Of a stretch of DNA of 64,000 nt, positions 1 to 10,518 are shown piece by piece. The DNA is from Phytophthora hibernalis (Eukaryota; Oomycota; Peronosporomycetes; Peronosporales; Peronosporaceae), in the NCBI GenBank assembly GCA_012656075.1, contig JAAKBF010000203.1, positions 1-64,000 on the forward strand. Direction: 5' to 3'. The notes beneath the pieces are model-generated. The model made no database searches. It saw only the letters and a program-made list of their open reading frames with translations, and was not told the DNA's origin. The position numbers and the translations under genes were made by a program. Within the stretch, counting starts at the first letter, position 1, and every line of letters begins with the position of its first letter.

Positions 1-223
1 ATTATATTTTAATATAATAAAATAAAAGCTTCGGCGTATACCATATTGGGTTCCAGCGGTTTCACTTGCAATTTATATCCGATGGTGTTGTTTAGTAAAG
101 TGGCGCTAGCATCTTGCTTGAGAAGTTCTCAATGAAAACCATTAGATGCTTGTCGCGAACTCAGCCACTATTTCTATGGAAGTCTAGTGGACTGCGGAAG
201 CGGGCTCCACGACGCTTTCAGTC

Positions 224-240
224 TCTCATTACCAAAGTTG
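224..240 (+). promoter_or_regulatory. Oomycete-type initiator before the first gene
   Basis: The sequence CTCATTACCAAAGTTG resembles the oomycete core promoter, an initiator of the TCATTY type followed by a CAWTT-like flanking element. It ends 27 bases before the ATG at 268, the usual distance. Recognised by eye only. Confidence 0.5.
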
Positions 241-267
241 ATCTCCAGGCCAAAAGCAAACTCAATC

Positions 268-944
268 ATGGGCAAGTCCACAGACTACAACGATGCGACG
301 AAGTCGGAGTTTTCCAAGCTGGGGCAGTTGTTGGTCCAAACGGCGGACGAAGCGGCCTCCTGCCTCAAGATTATGAAGAGCAACCTCGCCGAGTACGACT
401 CACGGCACGGCCTACTCTTCCTCAACACTGCAAAGTCGTACATGAGGAGCGATATTCGAGCCACGAAGGACATAGCCTCGGAGTTGCACCACGTGGCCGA
501 CGAGATCGCCAAAGCGAGACGCCATCTGAGAGCGAGATCACTGCTGCCCGCGGCAAGATACACGCTGTGTCCGACGCTATGGTCGGCCTGAAGAAGAAGG
601 CTCGTGCCTACGACCGGAAGAACAACTTGGACGACACCTCAGAAACCAGCAGATTATCCGTCAGCAGTGTCAAGACGGAGTCTGAAGGGAGTTTCATCGG
701 CGACGACAGCAGCAGTGAAAGCATCAAGACTGTTGATACGGTGGAATCCGTGGTGAGGTTGACTGTGCGCCACAACTTCAGCGGGTTTTCTGCTGTAAAG
801 CACCAAATTGGACTTGCAGAAGAGTCTTTGTCGCCCTCGTTTGCGGAGAGTGTCATGGAAACAATGGCTTCCCTTACAAGTAGTCTGAAGGGAGAAGAGA
901 ACTTTGCGCCAGAAGGCAAGCAGACGAAAAGCATGAGCGTCTGA
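268..944 (+). pseudogene. Small hypothetical helical protein with one frameshift
   Basis: I do not recognise this protein. The first frame starts at ATG 268 (MGKSTDYNDATKSEF) and reads through a helix-rich, charged region to about 515. Its C-terminal continuation then turns to an unlikely Arg-rich tail and stops at 591. From about 513 the sensible protein continues in the frame one base back (SETPSESEIT), with a Lys/Arg patch and a Ser/Thr/Glu-rich segment, and stops at 944. Joined across the shift the product would be about 225 residues. There is no signal peptide or membrane segment. ATG 268 is preferred over upstream alternatives because an initiator-like element lies just before it. A single-base deletion, real or from assembly, explains the break. 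Confidence 0.55.
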
Positions 945-1190
945 GGTAGCCCCCACAGTCTCTCAATTTCCAACATAGCCCGTGCATGTTCATTCACACA
1001 ACAAAATTAAAAAAATAAAATATTACTGGGTTTGGATCCTCTTGCTTTACTACGGTATGGACCGCGTCCTCTCGAGCATGTTTGTTTGCTCTAACGTTGG
1101 TCTCTCAAGAGAAGCTCAGGAAACGACGTCCAAGTATTTTCACATCAAAGTGGAGAATGGGTATTTCAGATTGGACGCCACGCGCCAACA
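945..1190. other. Intergenic stretch before copia-1
   Basis: No supported gene. The open frame at 982-1299 runs into the LTR and is taken as chance. Confidence 0.5.
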
Positions 1191-1195
1191 CAGAT

Positions 1196-1465
1196 TATTG
1201 AAGCACACGCGGGTAGAAGCAAGTGATTCCACGAGCCAACAGGGTGAAGAGAGACCAAAAGAACTTCTTTCCCACAAAGAAAGTTTGGGATTGAGGTAGG
1301 GAAACCTCGCAGGTGACAACCCTCCTCTGGTTATACATGCAGTATACTCCTAACTGTCGTATAGTAGATTGTCCTACCGTACAGAGCGACCAGGCGCAGA
1401 ACAATCAGCCACTACGAAGCAAGCCGAGTTGAAGCTGGCTGAGCTCGAAAAGCCACCTCTCAACA
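1196..1465 (-). repeat. copia-1 3' LTR
   Basis: Direct repeat of 6563-6826. It carries two extra four-base runs (GGTG-like after the ACGAGCCAAC stretch and AAGC near 1420). A purine-rich stretch (minus strand GAAGTGGGAG) abuts its inner edge at about 1466-1475 and fits the polypurine tract. Confidence 0.93.
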
Positions 1466-1497
1466 CTCCCACTTCGAGTTTGTCATGCTAACTGCAT

Positions 1498-2307
1498 TCA
1501 TCCTTCGCTAGCGCCTTCCTTGTCATCTTCAATAGTCAAAGGTATTGGCATCACGTTCAGTTGCTGGCGAGACTTCCGGAAAAGCGTAGGACCCAGTGGC
1601 TTCGTAAAAATGTCCGCCAACATGTCTGTGGAAGGACAGTATTCCACCTTGATCACTCCACGCTCGTTGAAGTCTCGCACCTTGTGATATTTGAGATCTA
1701 CGCTCTTAGTCTTGTAGTTTCCTTTCATTTCAGTGAGCACAACAATGGCAGCTTGATTATCCTGGTAGTGCACGGTCGGACGATGACGCTTGAGTTTCAA
1801 CTCTTTACACAAGTTGTGCGTCCATATAATCATGGTTGAGCATTCGCTCGCCGCGACAAACTCAGCACAACACGTGTCATTGGTGACGATCCGCTGCCTG
1901 CGGGACTTGTACGCATACGTGTTCCCGTTCATCTGTAAGACGTAACCAGTAATAGAGAAGCGACCATCCTTCTCGTTTCCATGGTCGGCATCAGCATATG
2001 CCACGAAATGCATGTCCGGCGACTCCATTTTGTGCCACACAAGACCATAGTCTATGGTTCCTCGCAGGTATCGCAACACCCGTTTCGCCATAACAAAGTT
2101 TTCATGTGTGTACTTACTCAGATATTTCCCGAGTGTACGCACTGAATTTGCAAGCTCAGGTCGTGAACCCTGCACAAGGTATTGCAGGCATCCGACTATC
2201 TCACGGTAAGGTAGGCTAGGATCGTTCACATCCTCTCGATCCGATGTAGCAGGGATTGGTATGTGTCCAACAGCTTGTGGCGTTGCTACAACACGGCTTT
2301 GGCTCAT
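1498..2307 (-). pseudogene. copia-1 RNase H region of pol
   Basis: Continues from the RT in a shifted frame. Shows the connection segment (YREIVGCLQYLVQGSRPELA), the chain KRVLRYLRGT, then the copia RNase H with Asp in YADADH, a Glu in CCAEFVAASE, and an Asp in the QDNQAA motif, followed by the C-terminal DMLADIFTKPLG motif. About 269 residues, close to full length for this part. The stop at 1498 lies just before the polypurine tract and LTR, as expected for the end of pol. Confidence 0.9.
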
Positions 2308-2318
2308 GCCGAACCGTT

Positions 2319-3098
2319 CTAGTATCTTTTCAATCTGACCACGCTGTGAAATCCATGTCGCTTGACCTGGATGTACGTTATCTCCATCCCTAGTAAGTGG
2401 TGAACAGGACCCAAGTCCTTAATTTTAAACTTCTGCTCCAGTTCACGAATTACCAACTGAACATTTTCTTCAGTGGCAACAATCACTACATCATCCACAT
2501 ATACAGTCAGGAAGATTGGGCTTCCTCCCACTGTTCGCCAATACACACCGTTATCCATTTTCGATCTCTTGAAACCAATCTTCCGCAAGTACTTGTCAAG
2601 CGTCTGATACCAAATCAGTGGTGCTTGTTTTAGTCCATACATACTCCATAATAACTTACAGACGCGGCCACTTCCATCATCAAAGTACTCAGGCATCTCT
2701 CTCTATATCTCAACATCATCATTGTTCGGGCCATTCAAAAAGGCCGTCACGAAATCAATGTGATGACACACTAGTCCATTATGAAGTGCTAGTAGTAGGA
2801 TCAGTTTCACAGCTTCAAATGAAACAACAGGAGCATAAATCTCCCAGAACTCCACCCCATATCGTTGTTGACATCCTTTTATCGTGATACGTGTGCGATG
2901 ACGCCCTTGTGGATCACGTTTGCGAACAAATATCCACTTGCTTGTCAAGATTTTCTTCCTTTTGGGTCGCTCAACTAGCTTCCACGTGTTGTTTCGCATG
3001 AGATCTTCATATTCCTTCTCCAAAGGCTCTTTCCATTTATCAGCATCAGGAGAGCTGAGAGCTTCTTTTATACTTTGTGGCTCCATCAACACATTCAC
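2319..3098 (-). pseudogene. copia-1 reverse transcriptase, one stop
   Basis: RVT_2-type copia reverse transcriptase. It starts near EALSSPDADKWKEPLEKEY, continues through the NTWKLVERP and SKWIFVRKRD motifs and the conserved IYAPVVSFE, then IDFVTAFLNG. A stop at about 2703 separates this from the second half (KLLWSMYGLKQAP, then the catalytic YVDD box). The second half then shifts frame into RNase H at about 2310. The catalytic YVDD is intact, so loss of function comes from the breaks. Confidence 0.9.
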
Positions 3099-3825
3099 AG
3101 CCTGAATAACTAGGCTTGCAGGAATATCTACTTCGTAATCTTGAAGACGGATGTTTGGTCATCGCACGCGTGTCGAACGTCGAAACGATGCAGTAGATTC
3201 CTCACCGCTCCACCCATCGTTTTCGTCCTCAACATCATCTTCAAGATGTTCCGTCATCAAGTTCGGTCATGTGAGCCGTCAAATCCGCAGGATCAGGATC
3301 ACCAAACGCAATGGCACCATTTCGTCTTCATTCTGGCACACCCTTGTGTAACCAGCAACGGCATCATTACTTGTATCATCGGCACTAGTCCGACCTCCCA
3401 CTGAAGGCAAGTCTTCGTGATTTGGCAGATCCTCTGCGATGTTCACGCGACTGCTGTTAGGCAAGCCGGTAACACCACGTTCACTACCATCTCCCCGAAA
3501 GACTGTACACCCAGGAGGGTTATCTCCTGGCTGGGGATACCCGCAGGCATCCTCTGAGCCCATGCCGCAGCATCACTCAGCGGAACCTCATTCTCACTCA
3601 GCAAACAACGTCCGGGCGCACCTGCACATGCTGGAGAAGGTTCTCCACCTACATCAATAGGAAAATCAAGAAAGTTTGATCATCACAGCGTGGATGCATA
3701 GACTTATTCTCATCAGAGTCCTGCAGATTTCGTTTGTATCCATATGTCACCGGGCTCAATACCGGAAGCCGAATGTACGGGACAACCGTAGGCAATACGT
3801 GTCGCCCATTCGCGTAGCGATTCTG

Positions 3826-4752
3826 TTAGACTTTCTCCACGTAATCACGTTCCACGGTCCACCCCTCCTGAAATTTCACTGAACGCAATTCATCTAGATT
3901 GCCCGTCGGTAGACGCAACACTCGAACACTATCAGAATGTTTGGCATATCCCATGAAAAGTCCGGGTTTCCCAGGGTTCTCAAGCTTATTCGCACGAAGC
4001 ACTTTCGGCGTGAATACAAACACAACAGATCCCCACGTACGCAACGTAGATACGTCCGGCTTTTCACCAAACCGACGAAAATAAGGCGTCTCACCTCCAA
4101 GCGCTCTTGTCGCACTGATGTTCACCACCTCAAGAGCAAATCTACAAGCTTCACCCCAGAGTAGAATCGGCATATTCGCAGTTACCAATAAACATCTCAC
4201 ACGAGCCATGATAACACCGTTCATCTTTTCTACTAACCCGTTTTCTTCCGGGCTGTAGGCATTTGTCCAGGTGAACTCGATCCCATGAGATTGAAGAAAC
4301 TCTTTCAACTCTTTCATGGTCTTATTTAACAATTCGCGTCCTTGGTCAGAATAGAACACTTCCACTCGATGTTCTTGCGCAATAAGCCACTTCAGATGTT
4401 TCATCACAACCTCTCTTGCTTCTTGTTTACGCCGCAACAGGAATCCCCACAAGTATCGACTAGCTTCATCTTGCACTAACTGAAAATGTGCATAGTCGTC
4501 ATACGTTTTCACTCCAATATAACACATATCACTCATGAGTTTCTGAAGAGGACGGGTTGCACGACGTGTCACCGTCTGCTTGTATGACATTCGAGTCATC
4601 TTAGATGCCGTGCATGACCAACAGGGTATAAATTCAACCGTCTCACTTAACTCAGACTCCATTCCAATCGAAACCTTACTCCTCGCCATTTGCTGCAAGG
4701 TTGCAAAGTTCAAATGCGCGTAGCGCAAGTGCCAACGCACAAGCGACTTCAC
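3826..4752 (-). pseudogene. copia-1 integrase
   Basis: Longest intact piece of the element (308 residues). It opens with the GAG-pre-integrase zinc motif (WHLRYAHLNF...CWSC, HHCC type), then the retroviral integrase core with acidic residues in MSDMCY, YSDQGREL and the Glu of SPEENGLVEK, followed by a C-terminal copia region ending at 3826. Upstream it joins the protease across a gap with stops at about 4760-5000. Downstream about 700 bases of linker in mixed frames lead to the RT. Confidence 0.92.
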
Positions 4753-5006
4753 ATCATTGCATTGCCATCACTCCACTCTGCAAGGATGGGACACTGTACG
4801 CTGTCACTGCAGTTGTCTTAAGGCGATACCGACAGCGAGTCTTCATGAGTAGCAACTCAATGTGATCCTTGCGAATTCAGCACACTCGCTGTGAATTTTG
4901 CCACCCGAACTTCACATTCCATCCGTCACGTTTGAGTTTATCCATACTCAACAAATTATCAGGAGCAGTAGACGTGAACAGCATGTTTGTCAATTGCAAT
5001 GTCACT

Positions 5007-5237
5007 TCAGCATGGGGTCGATTGTTTTTGCACCCGCAAGTGTACATCACCAACTTGCTGATTCTCTTTCATTTGACCATCATACGCCTCGAAGCTATGA
5101 GCTGTGTCCACTCGTAAATGACTGAATATTTCTCGCCGATTGCAAACATGCATATCACTAGCAGAGTCAAGTACCCATTCCAGCTCCGTTCCAGCTGGAG
5201 ATGTACAGTGACAGTACTCCCACGAATATGACAGCAC
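5007..5237 (-). pseudogene. copia-1 aspartic protease remnant
   Basis: Short frame with the copia protease signature WVLDSASDMHV, where DSAS stands for the usual DSGA/DSGS triad, followed by a typical strand-rich region. It follows the gag zinc knuckle and precedes the integrase, matching copia order. Frame breaks lie on both sides. Confidence 0.8.
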
Positions 5238-6500
5238 AACGCACTCTGGTTTTTGCGGCCAGAATTACTCTTGTTTCCTCCACCTTGCTTATTCTGCCAT
5301 CTCTTGAACTCCGATCCACAGGCTTATCACCCGAGCTATCCTTCTTTAGCGTCGGGCAATGCACGCGGATGTGTCCCACTTCACCACATTCGAAACACTC
5401 ACGCGTCTCTTTCTTTTTGCCTTGTTGCTGTTTCCCCCTGATTATCCTGCTTGGCTGTGTAGCGTCCCTTGTTCCGTTGTTTCTTGCCTTTACCAGAGCC
5501 TTGGTTCAGCTTCAGCTTCGGCTGCGGACCGGCATTTGGCTGCTTGCCACAGGAACAAATGTTGGAAGATCGCACACCTTCATCTTTTGCCACCTTTTCA
5601 TCCAGAACTGACTCAGCCCGCAGTGCATTCATCACTTGGGCAGCAGTAGGCACGGGATGTTGAGCTCCACCATCTCCACGGACCACGTAATGCTTTGAAA
5701 ACTGTCGAACAACATCACGATGTGTCCGAGATACGTGACCAAGGAGGGTCTCCGCATAGTCTTCATCACTCACACGCTTACCATAGTGCAGAAGTTGTCG
5801 ACGTAGTGTCTTCATCTCCCGCAACCATACGTCAACGTTTTTGTCAGGAGTGTAGCGGCTCGTCGCAAATTCATCTCGGGCGAAAATGTAGTTAGAATAC
5901 TCTCGTTTGGTTTGCTTATCAACGAAGCGATTCCCCATACCCTCGGCTGACTCTTCTTGACAAATCATCTCAGCATCTTCAGCAGGAACACCGTACAAAA
6001 TTGCTTCACGAGCTGCATTGTCCTTCGCGGTAAAAGTCAAATGCTGCTGAGGGTCATTGGGTCGGCTACCATCCACCAAACTCCAATAACCCAGCCGAGT
6101 CAAGAAGGTCCTCAATTGCACTGAATACAAATCGAAACTACCCTTCATCACCGGCGGCTTATGCGAAATATCAAACTTCAACCGCACCCAATCCAGTTTG
6201 AGTTGTACATGTAGCTATGCTCGGGAAGTTAAACCCACCAGCATGTACACCAGCAGTATTTGTAAATCCACCAGTACCAACTGTTGTACCAGCACCAGCA
6301 GTACCCGCACCAGCACCAGCTTCATTACTAGTACCAGCACCAGTCGCACGAGCACCACCTGAATTGCCCATAGTACTCACTCCTCCAGCTCCACTAGAAG
6401 GTTGGACAACTCCACCAGATTGATTAGCTCCATCGGACTGGACATCTCCGTCAGATTGTCCTCCACTGGCTTGATCAGCTCCAGTATTCGACGAACTCAT
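5167..6500 (-). pseudogene. copia-1 gag with CCHC zinc knuckle
   Basis: Nucleocapsid-type gag. ATG at 6500 opens a Ser/Thr/Gly/Ala-rich low-complexity region (GAGAGTAGAG-like, from ACC-AGC repeats). A shift near 6180 leads to the conserved gag core (SFDLYSVQLRTFLTRLGYW), and a shift near 5400 leads to the knuckle CFECGEVGHIRVHC (CX2CX4HX4C) at about 5350-5398. The upstream in-frame start at 6524 is rejected because it uses no ATG and because a short upstream ORF ends one base before ATG 6500. Confidence 0.85.
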
Positions 6501-6501
6501 C

Positions 6502-6562
6502 CTAGCTCTGATTGCTCGCGGCAACCACGACAGGCTTCACACGTAAGGTTGGGCTCATAACC
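6502..6562 (-). other. copia-1 primer binding site with embedded upstream ORF
   Basis: Directly inside the 5' LTR, the minus strand reads GGTTATGAGCCCAAC (6562-6548). This is complementary to the anticodon stem-loop of a methionine tRNA (GGGCTCATAACC, anticodon CAT in the middle), not to a tRNA 3' end. That is the half-tRNA priming mode known for Drosophila copia. The ATG inside the site (6558) opens an 18-codon ORF whose TAG (6504-6502) is separated by one base from the gag ATG at 6500. Confidence 0.75.
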
Positions 6563-6826
6563 TATTGAAGCACACGCAGGTAGAAGCGAGTGATTCCACG
6601 AGCCAACAGAGAAGAGAGATCAAAAGAACTTGTTTCCCACAAAGAAAGTTTGGGATTGAGGTAGGGAAACCTCGCAGGTGACAACCCTCCTCTGGTTATA
6701 CATGCAGTATACTCCTAACTGTCGTATAGTAGACTGTCCTACCGTACAGAGCGACCAGGCGCAGAACAATCAGCCACTACGAAGCCGAGTTGAAGCTGGC
6801 TGAGCTCGAAAAGCCACCTCTCAACA
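6563..6826 (-). repeat. copia-1 5' LTR
   Basis: Direct repeat of 1196-1465 and 5' LTR in the sense of the element. It abuts the primer binding site at 6562 and the target duplication CAGAT at 6827-6831. Confidence 0.93.
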
Positions 6827-7050
6827 CAGATGACAAGTGAACGCATCAATAAAAGTTGTTCCACCATATCCTCTTAAGCTTACTTAACCTTACCGGTATT
6901 TCGCTTTTCCTCCACGCATCGAAAACCCAAAGCACACTAAAAACTCCCAGTTTAACTATTGGAATCTATTATAATACTGTACTTCTGTTCGCAATGGATA
7001 ATATCCATCATTTTTTCTATTTCAAAAAATATTTTGCTAAACTGTTCTTT

Positions 7051-7773
7051 TTGCAAGGGAAACGTCAAAAGGTGTGTACCGGTACATCCGAAACCTTGTG
7101 TCAAAAACGTTTACGGAACGCTGTGGAGTATTGGTCGCTCTCACATTTCAACCTACTGACACTGGTTTCAGTGGTAGCCAGTGCATTCGGGCCGAAACCC
7201 GGTGTTCACCGAGGGAGACCCGGACCAGACGAATACTACAGTACCTGAGGCAGAAACTCTTGCCGTGACTGGTGAAAATCAATGGGCTCCCACAGCTTGT
7301 GCACACGACATTATCTGTTTGCTCGACTCTAGCGATGATGACATCAGTAGCGAAGCTTTGCCTAGCGAGAAGAACGCAGCGACCGAGCCAAACCTCAGAC
7401 ATTGGCGGCGAGTACGTGCCTAGAAGACCTGACATAATTTACTATCATCGATGTCGTCAACGTCGACATTCATTGCTGTCCCTCAGTCGGAGTATCCGCC
7501 TGAAATTGCGTGTATCGGCGGCATAACGAAATCCACCCAACTCGGGTTTAGGCGGGTACCCGCTGGAATCAATGCATATCCATTCATCTCAATGTACCGG
7601 TACACACATTGTGGCATCATTAAACTCGGATTCATACACGTTGTGACGCACGTTATCTCCCAACACATACTGTCGATACTGGCAGCCCTATACACACCTA
7701 CTGACGCACGTTAACCGCTTTTGACACAAGGTTTCGGATGTACACACCTTTTGATGTTTTCCCTTTTTGCAAT
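7051..7773. mobile_element. Short inverted-repeat DNA element (MITE-like)
   Basis: About 60-65 bases at 7051-7116 recur as reverse complement at 7709-7773. Both share TCAAAAGGTGTGTA, CATCCGAAACCTTGTGTC and a GCAA..GGGAAA end, with small indels between them. The interior of about 590 bases has no recognisable protein; open frames at 7181-7423 and 7451-7714 look like chance. This fits a non-autonomous terminal-inverted-repeat element. No convincing target duplication was found, so the superfamily is not assigned. Confidence 0.7.
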
Positions 7774-7797
7774 GTGAAAGTACATAGTAGTAGCATT

Positions 7798-7945
7798 GGT
7801 ATAAATCATATTGTAGTCATATATAAATCATATCATATCATCTTCATATCATATTTTGACATGATAAAATCCTTGTCATATCGAGGCATTTCCTCATATC
7901 ATATCTTCTTTTGATATTATCATTGTCATATCGCTAAATCAAAAG
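7798..7945. repeat. Degenerate CATATC/ATCATATC low-complexity repeat
   Basis: Many imperfect copies of ATCATATC and TCATATCG over about 150 bases, AT-rich, ending about 65 bases before the YjbQ gene. Confidence 0.6.
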
Positions 7946-7984
7946 TGTAGCCCTCCGTATCAGCCAATCAGGGGCGATGCTTCT

Positions 7985-8001
7985 TGCATTCCCATTTTTG
8001 C
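7985..8001 (+). promoter_or_regulatory. Initiator-like element of the YjbQ gene
   Basis: TGCATTCCCATTTTTGC matches the oomycete initiator plus flanking element pattern. It ends about 10 bases before ATG 8011, implying a very short leader. Confidence 0.5.
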
Positions 8002-8010
8002 GCAGCGAGC

Positions 8011-8891
8011 ATGAGCACGACGTGGTTCCAGAAAGAGATCTGCCTCACGGCGCCCAGCCGCGGCTTTCATTGTGCGTAAAGGCGTCTATCAATTCGTTTC
8101 TACTCCCTAACGTTCCCTTTTTCATTATCTGGCGCGTATACAGTGGTGACGCGCGAGATCGAAGCAGGTTCGACCCTTTTCAACTTAAAAGGAAGCAAAC
8201 GGTCCCCATTTTGTTCTAACCATTGTTGCAATGTACCCAATTGAAGTTGCCGGAGCTTACGCGCGTGAAGGTCGGCATGGCCAATTTGTTTATCAAGCAC
8301 ACGTCTGCGTCGCTCAGTATCAACGAGAACTGCGACCCGGACGTCCGGTAAGTCAAATATCAGTATTTGATACGATTCTGGAATAATTCACACTGTAATG
8401 CTGCTCGTCAGGACGGACATGGAGGGCGCATTCAACCGTATCGTCCCGGAATCCTGGAATAAGTAAGGCGCTCTGCTTCATTTAAATTCAGACGCACCAG
8501 CATTTTTTATGTTTTCGGTTTCTTGTAGGGAGTTTTTCCGTCACACGGACGAGGGCGACGGTGAGTGTGTCTACAGTAGAGTGGGGTCATTTGGGTGAGA
8601 ATGACTGACAATCCGGGTATGCTGTTATAGACGACATGCCGGGACACATTAAGTCGACGCTGATCGGTGCCTCGGTGAACATCCCGATCACTAACGGAAA
8701 GCTAAACCTCGGCACGTGGCAGGGTAAGATGATATCTTGCATCCTGTGGCCACGTCTTGATCTTACATGTGCTCGTTGCTGCGGTGGTTTTACTATTGAG
8801 GCATCTACTTGTGCGAGCACCGCAATGTCGGGGATGGGGATCCGGACACCAGCGCAAGGTTGTTGTTACCATCCAGGGAGCTACTGCTTAA
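8011..8891 (+). CDS. YjbQ/UPF0047-family protein, seven exons
   Basis: Small conserved cytosolic protein of the YjbQ (UPF0047, TIGR00149) family, linked to thiamine phosphate synthase-like activity in bacteria; its eukaryotic role is unsettled. Exons seen: 8011-8071 (STTWFQKEICLTAPSRGFH), 8144-8167 (LVTREIEA), 8247-8347 (LPEL, then FIKHTSASLSINEN), 8412-8462, 8529-8560 (FFRHTDEGD), 8631-8723 (DDMPGHIKSTLIGAS, then LNLGTWQG) and 8801 to the end (IYLCEHRN). Most introns have GT-AG ends and run 66-77 bases. HTSASL, NEN.DPDV and DDMPGHIKS are the family signatures. Two problems remain. One extra base is needed or lost between exons 2 and 3, and the family ending RKVVVTIQG lies one frame off after EHRN. 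As written the last frame would stop at 8895, not 8891. Assembly indels are the simplest reason. Confidence 0.85.
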
Positions 8892-8895
8892 TTAA

Positions 8896-9430
8896 AGGCA
8901 TTCATGTGCAGCGAGTGAGCTATGACGACTAAGGTATATACCCATATGCTGCGATCAAAATTGATCTAACGAAGCTGTAACATGTAAGGCTTATTGCTTT
9001 GTCCTAAACACATGCGTTGGACTGTAAAATCTTTTGCGTGACAACGCGTATTGATCTGAGGCCAACATGGAATAAATAGTTTCAAAACGTTGATTTTTTG
9101 TGCGGGGGGCAGAAACAAGCAACTGTGTATCATCAACACACTCATCGACACGCGATAAATAAATGAGTTTGACCGCCACAATCTTGGACTGGTATTACGG
9201 ATACATACTGTATATTTTACACAGAAAATGCCGTTAGGGTCAACCAAGTCGAACAACACCTCGCCACGACGTATTATCTCACAGAAACGAGAGTGCAGCG
9301 GTCGCAGCCGAACAATCTCCCAGTGCCATGAAACGCACGAGACTGCCCGTGTGACCCGCACGCGAGTATCTAGAAAGTGGAGACGGAGCCCCAAGCTTGA
9401 TGTTGCGATAGCCATCCAAACCTTCACAGC
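8896..9430. other. No gene recognised between YjbQ and F-box genes
   Basis: Open frames on both strands (for example 8966-9427 minus) give no recognisable protein. A fragment at 8991-9179 minus could be a remnant, but I cannot name it. Confidence 0.4.
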
Positions 9431-10456
9431 CTACGCCCATTCGGCAACTCCTATCTCCACCGAGTTCGTCGGCCCAGCCACCGTCATCGGTTTCTTGGTA
9501 TCCACACTTCCATCAAAGCTGTAGACGCAATGCCACGGTGGCGAAGCATGGGGGAGTAGCTGTAAGTTGTAGCATGCACAGGCACTGAACACCGGCAGGT
9601 ACTTCTTCGCACGATCGATGGAGATTCGCATGCCCTGTGGTTCTCCGTTTCTCACAAAAGAAGAAACCCAGCGAGAAGATCAACCATGACACCGATTCGA
9701 TCTTCTTCCTTGAACGGGTCCGCATCCAAAAAGTTCACCTGAGCGGGAAGTGGTGGCTTTGGTCCTCGGAACGAGCCCGTCGTAATGAACCCTCCTTCGC
9801 AGTACATCACCGCGGGCATGTGATCACATGCGGGCGTTGGAAGCGACAGCGTCCGCTTCAAGTGCTGTGCGTCCACCCCATAATATCGAAACCCCGCTTG
9901 GCCCTGAGTGACCACTTCCGTAACACCAATGTAGCTTCCTTCACTGAGCCCCACACACTCCCAGTAGCTCACCGCTCCCGGGGCACAAGAGCAATCACCA
10001 AACATGGAGCCCCATTAGGCCCCCAATGCGACACATAGTGATCTCCATTCTCCGCCAAGTAGACGTCGCCCCCGTGCCTAACAGCATCAAAGTGCAGGTC
10101 AAAGTTGTCTGCAATGAAACACAAACAACGTATCAGAATTATAAGTAGCAAACACTTTAAAAACACGAAAACGCACACGTCGCGACCGCCTGCAATTGTC
10201 TCAATATCGGCAGCACAATTGCAATCGGGAGAGTGTCAGAGTGTGGAGGTTGCTGCGGCAGCTTGACGCTCGGCAGCAGTGCACTCGTGCGACTGTAGAG
10301 CCAGAACCAAATGGCTGCACAGCCCTCGCGCCCAACCGTTTTGTGTGTGCACGCAAGCGTTGCAACCTCTTTGGTGTCTAAGAACTCGAGTAGCGGGGGC
10401 AGCGCAGCCAGCGCGAAGGTCGTTGGCGCGGGTCGGAGCTGCTTGCCGGGCGACAT
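9431..10456 (-). CDS. F-box and SPRY (B30.2) domain protein
   Basis: Likely substrate adaptor of an SCF ubiquitin ligase. Exon 1 (10456-10177) begins MSPGKQLRPAP and has an F-box-like segment (ALAALPPLLEFLDTKEVATL...WFWLYSRT). A donor GTGCGT at 10176 and acceptor TTGCAG give an intron of 68 bases to exon 2 at 10108. Exon 2 carries the SPRY domain: GGDVYLAENGDHYVSHWG, YWECVGLSEGSYIGV, IGVMVDLLAG, then NGEPQG and LLPHASPPW. A one-base shift lies near 9670, between DLLAG and RNGEPQG. ATG 10456 is chosen over 10552 because the longer form would run through the start of the divergent kinase gene. The stop at 9431 seems natural. Confidence 0.75.
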
Positions 10457-10518
10457 TCCAAACGGATAGAATAAGCAGTTTGATTCGCTGAAAAGACGCC
10501 CATTCCTCAGTTGCAAAC
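10457..10518. promoter_or_regulatory. Divergent promoter, F-box/SPRY and CoA kinase
   Basis: Only 62 bases separate the two proposed ATGs. The plus strand has CCATTCCTCAGTTGCAAAC just before ATG 10519, an initiator-like element. The minus strand has a weaker TTATTCTATCC at about 10475. Confidence 0.45.

Larger units (their letters stand above)
1196..6826 (-). mobile_element. Copia-type LTR retrotransposon (copia-1), decayed
   Basis: Complete Ty1/copia element of about 5.6 kb read on the minus strand. Two LTRs of 270 and 264 bases bound it (minus-strand ends TGTTG...CAATA), with the five-base target duplication CAGAT at 1191-1195 and 6827-6831. Domain order on the minus strand is gag with CCHC knuckle, protease, integrase, reverse transcriptase, RNase H, which is the copia order. 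The LTRs differ by a handful of substitutions plus two small indels, so insertion was fairly recent, yet the polyprotein is split by several frameshifts and stops. The copy is not autonomous as written. Confidence 0.93.

Noticed and set aside
6548..6562. tRNA gene at the LTR border
   Set aside because: Only the anticodon arm matches; no acceptor, D or T arms around it. It is the primer binding site.
7181..7714. ORFs inside the short inverted-repeat element
   Set aside because: No conserved domain and opposite-strand ORFs overlap; probably non-coding.
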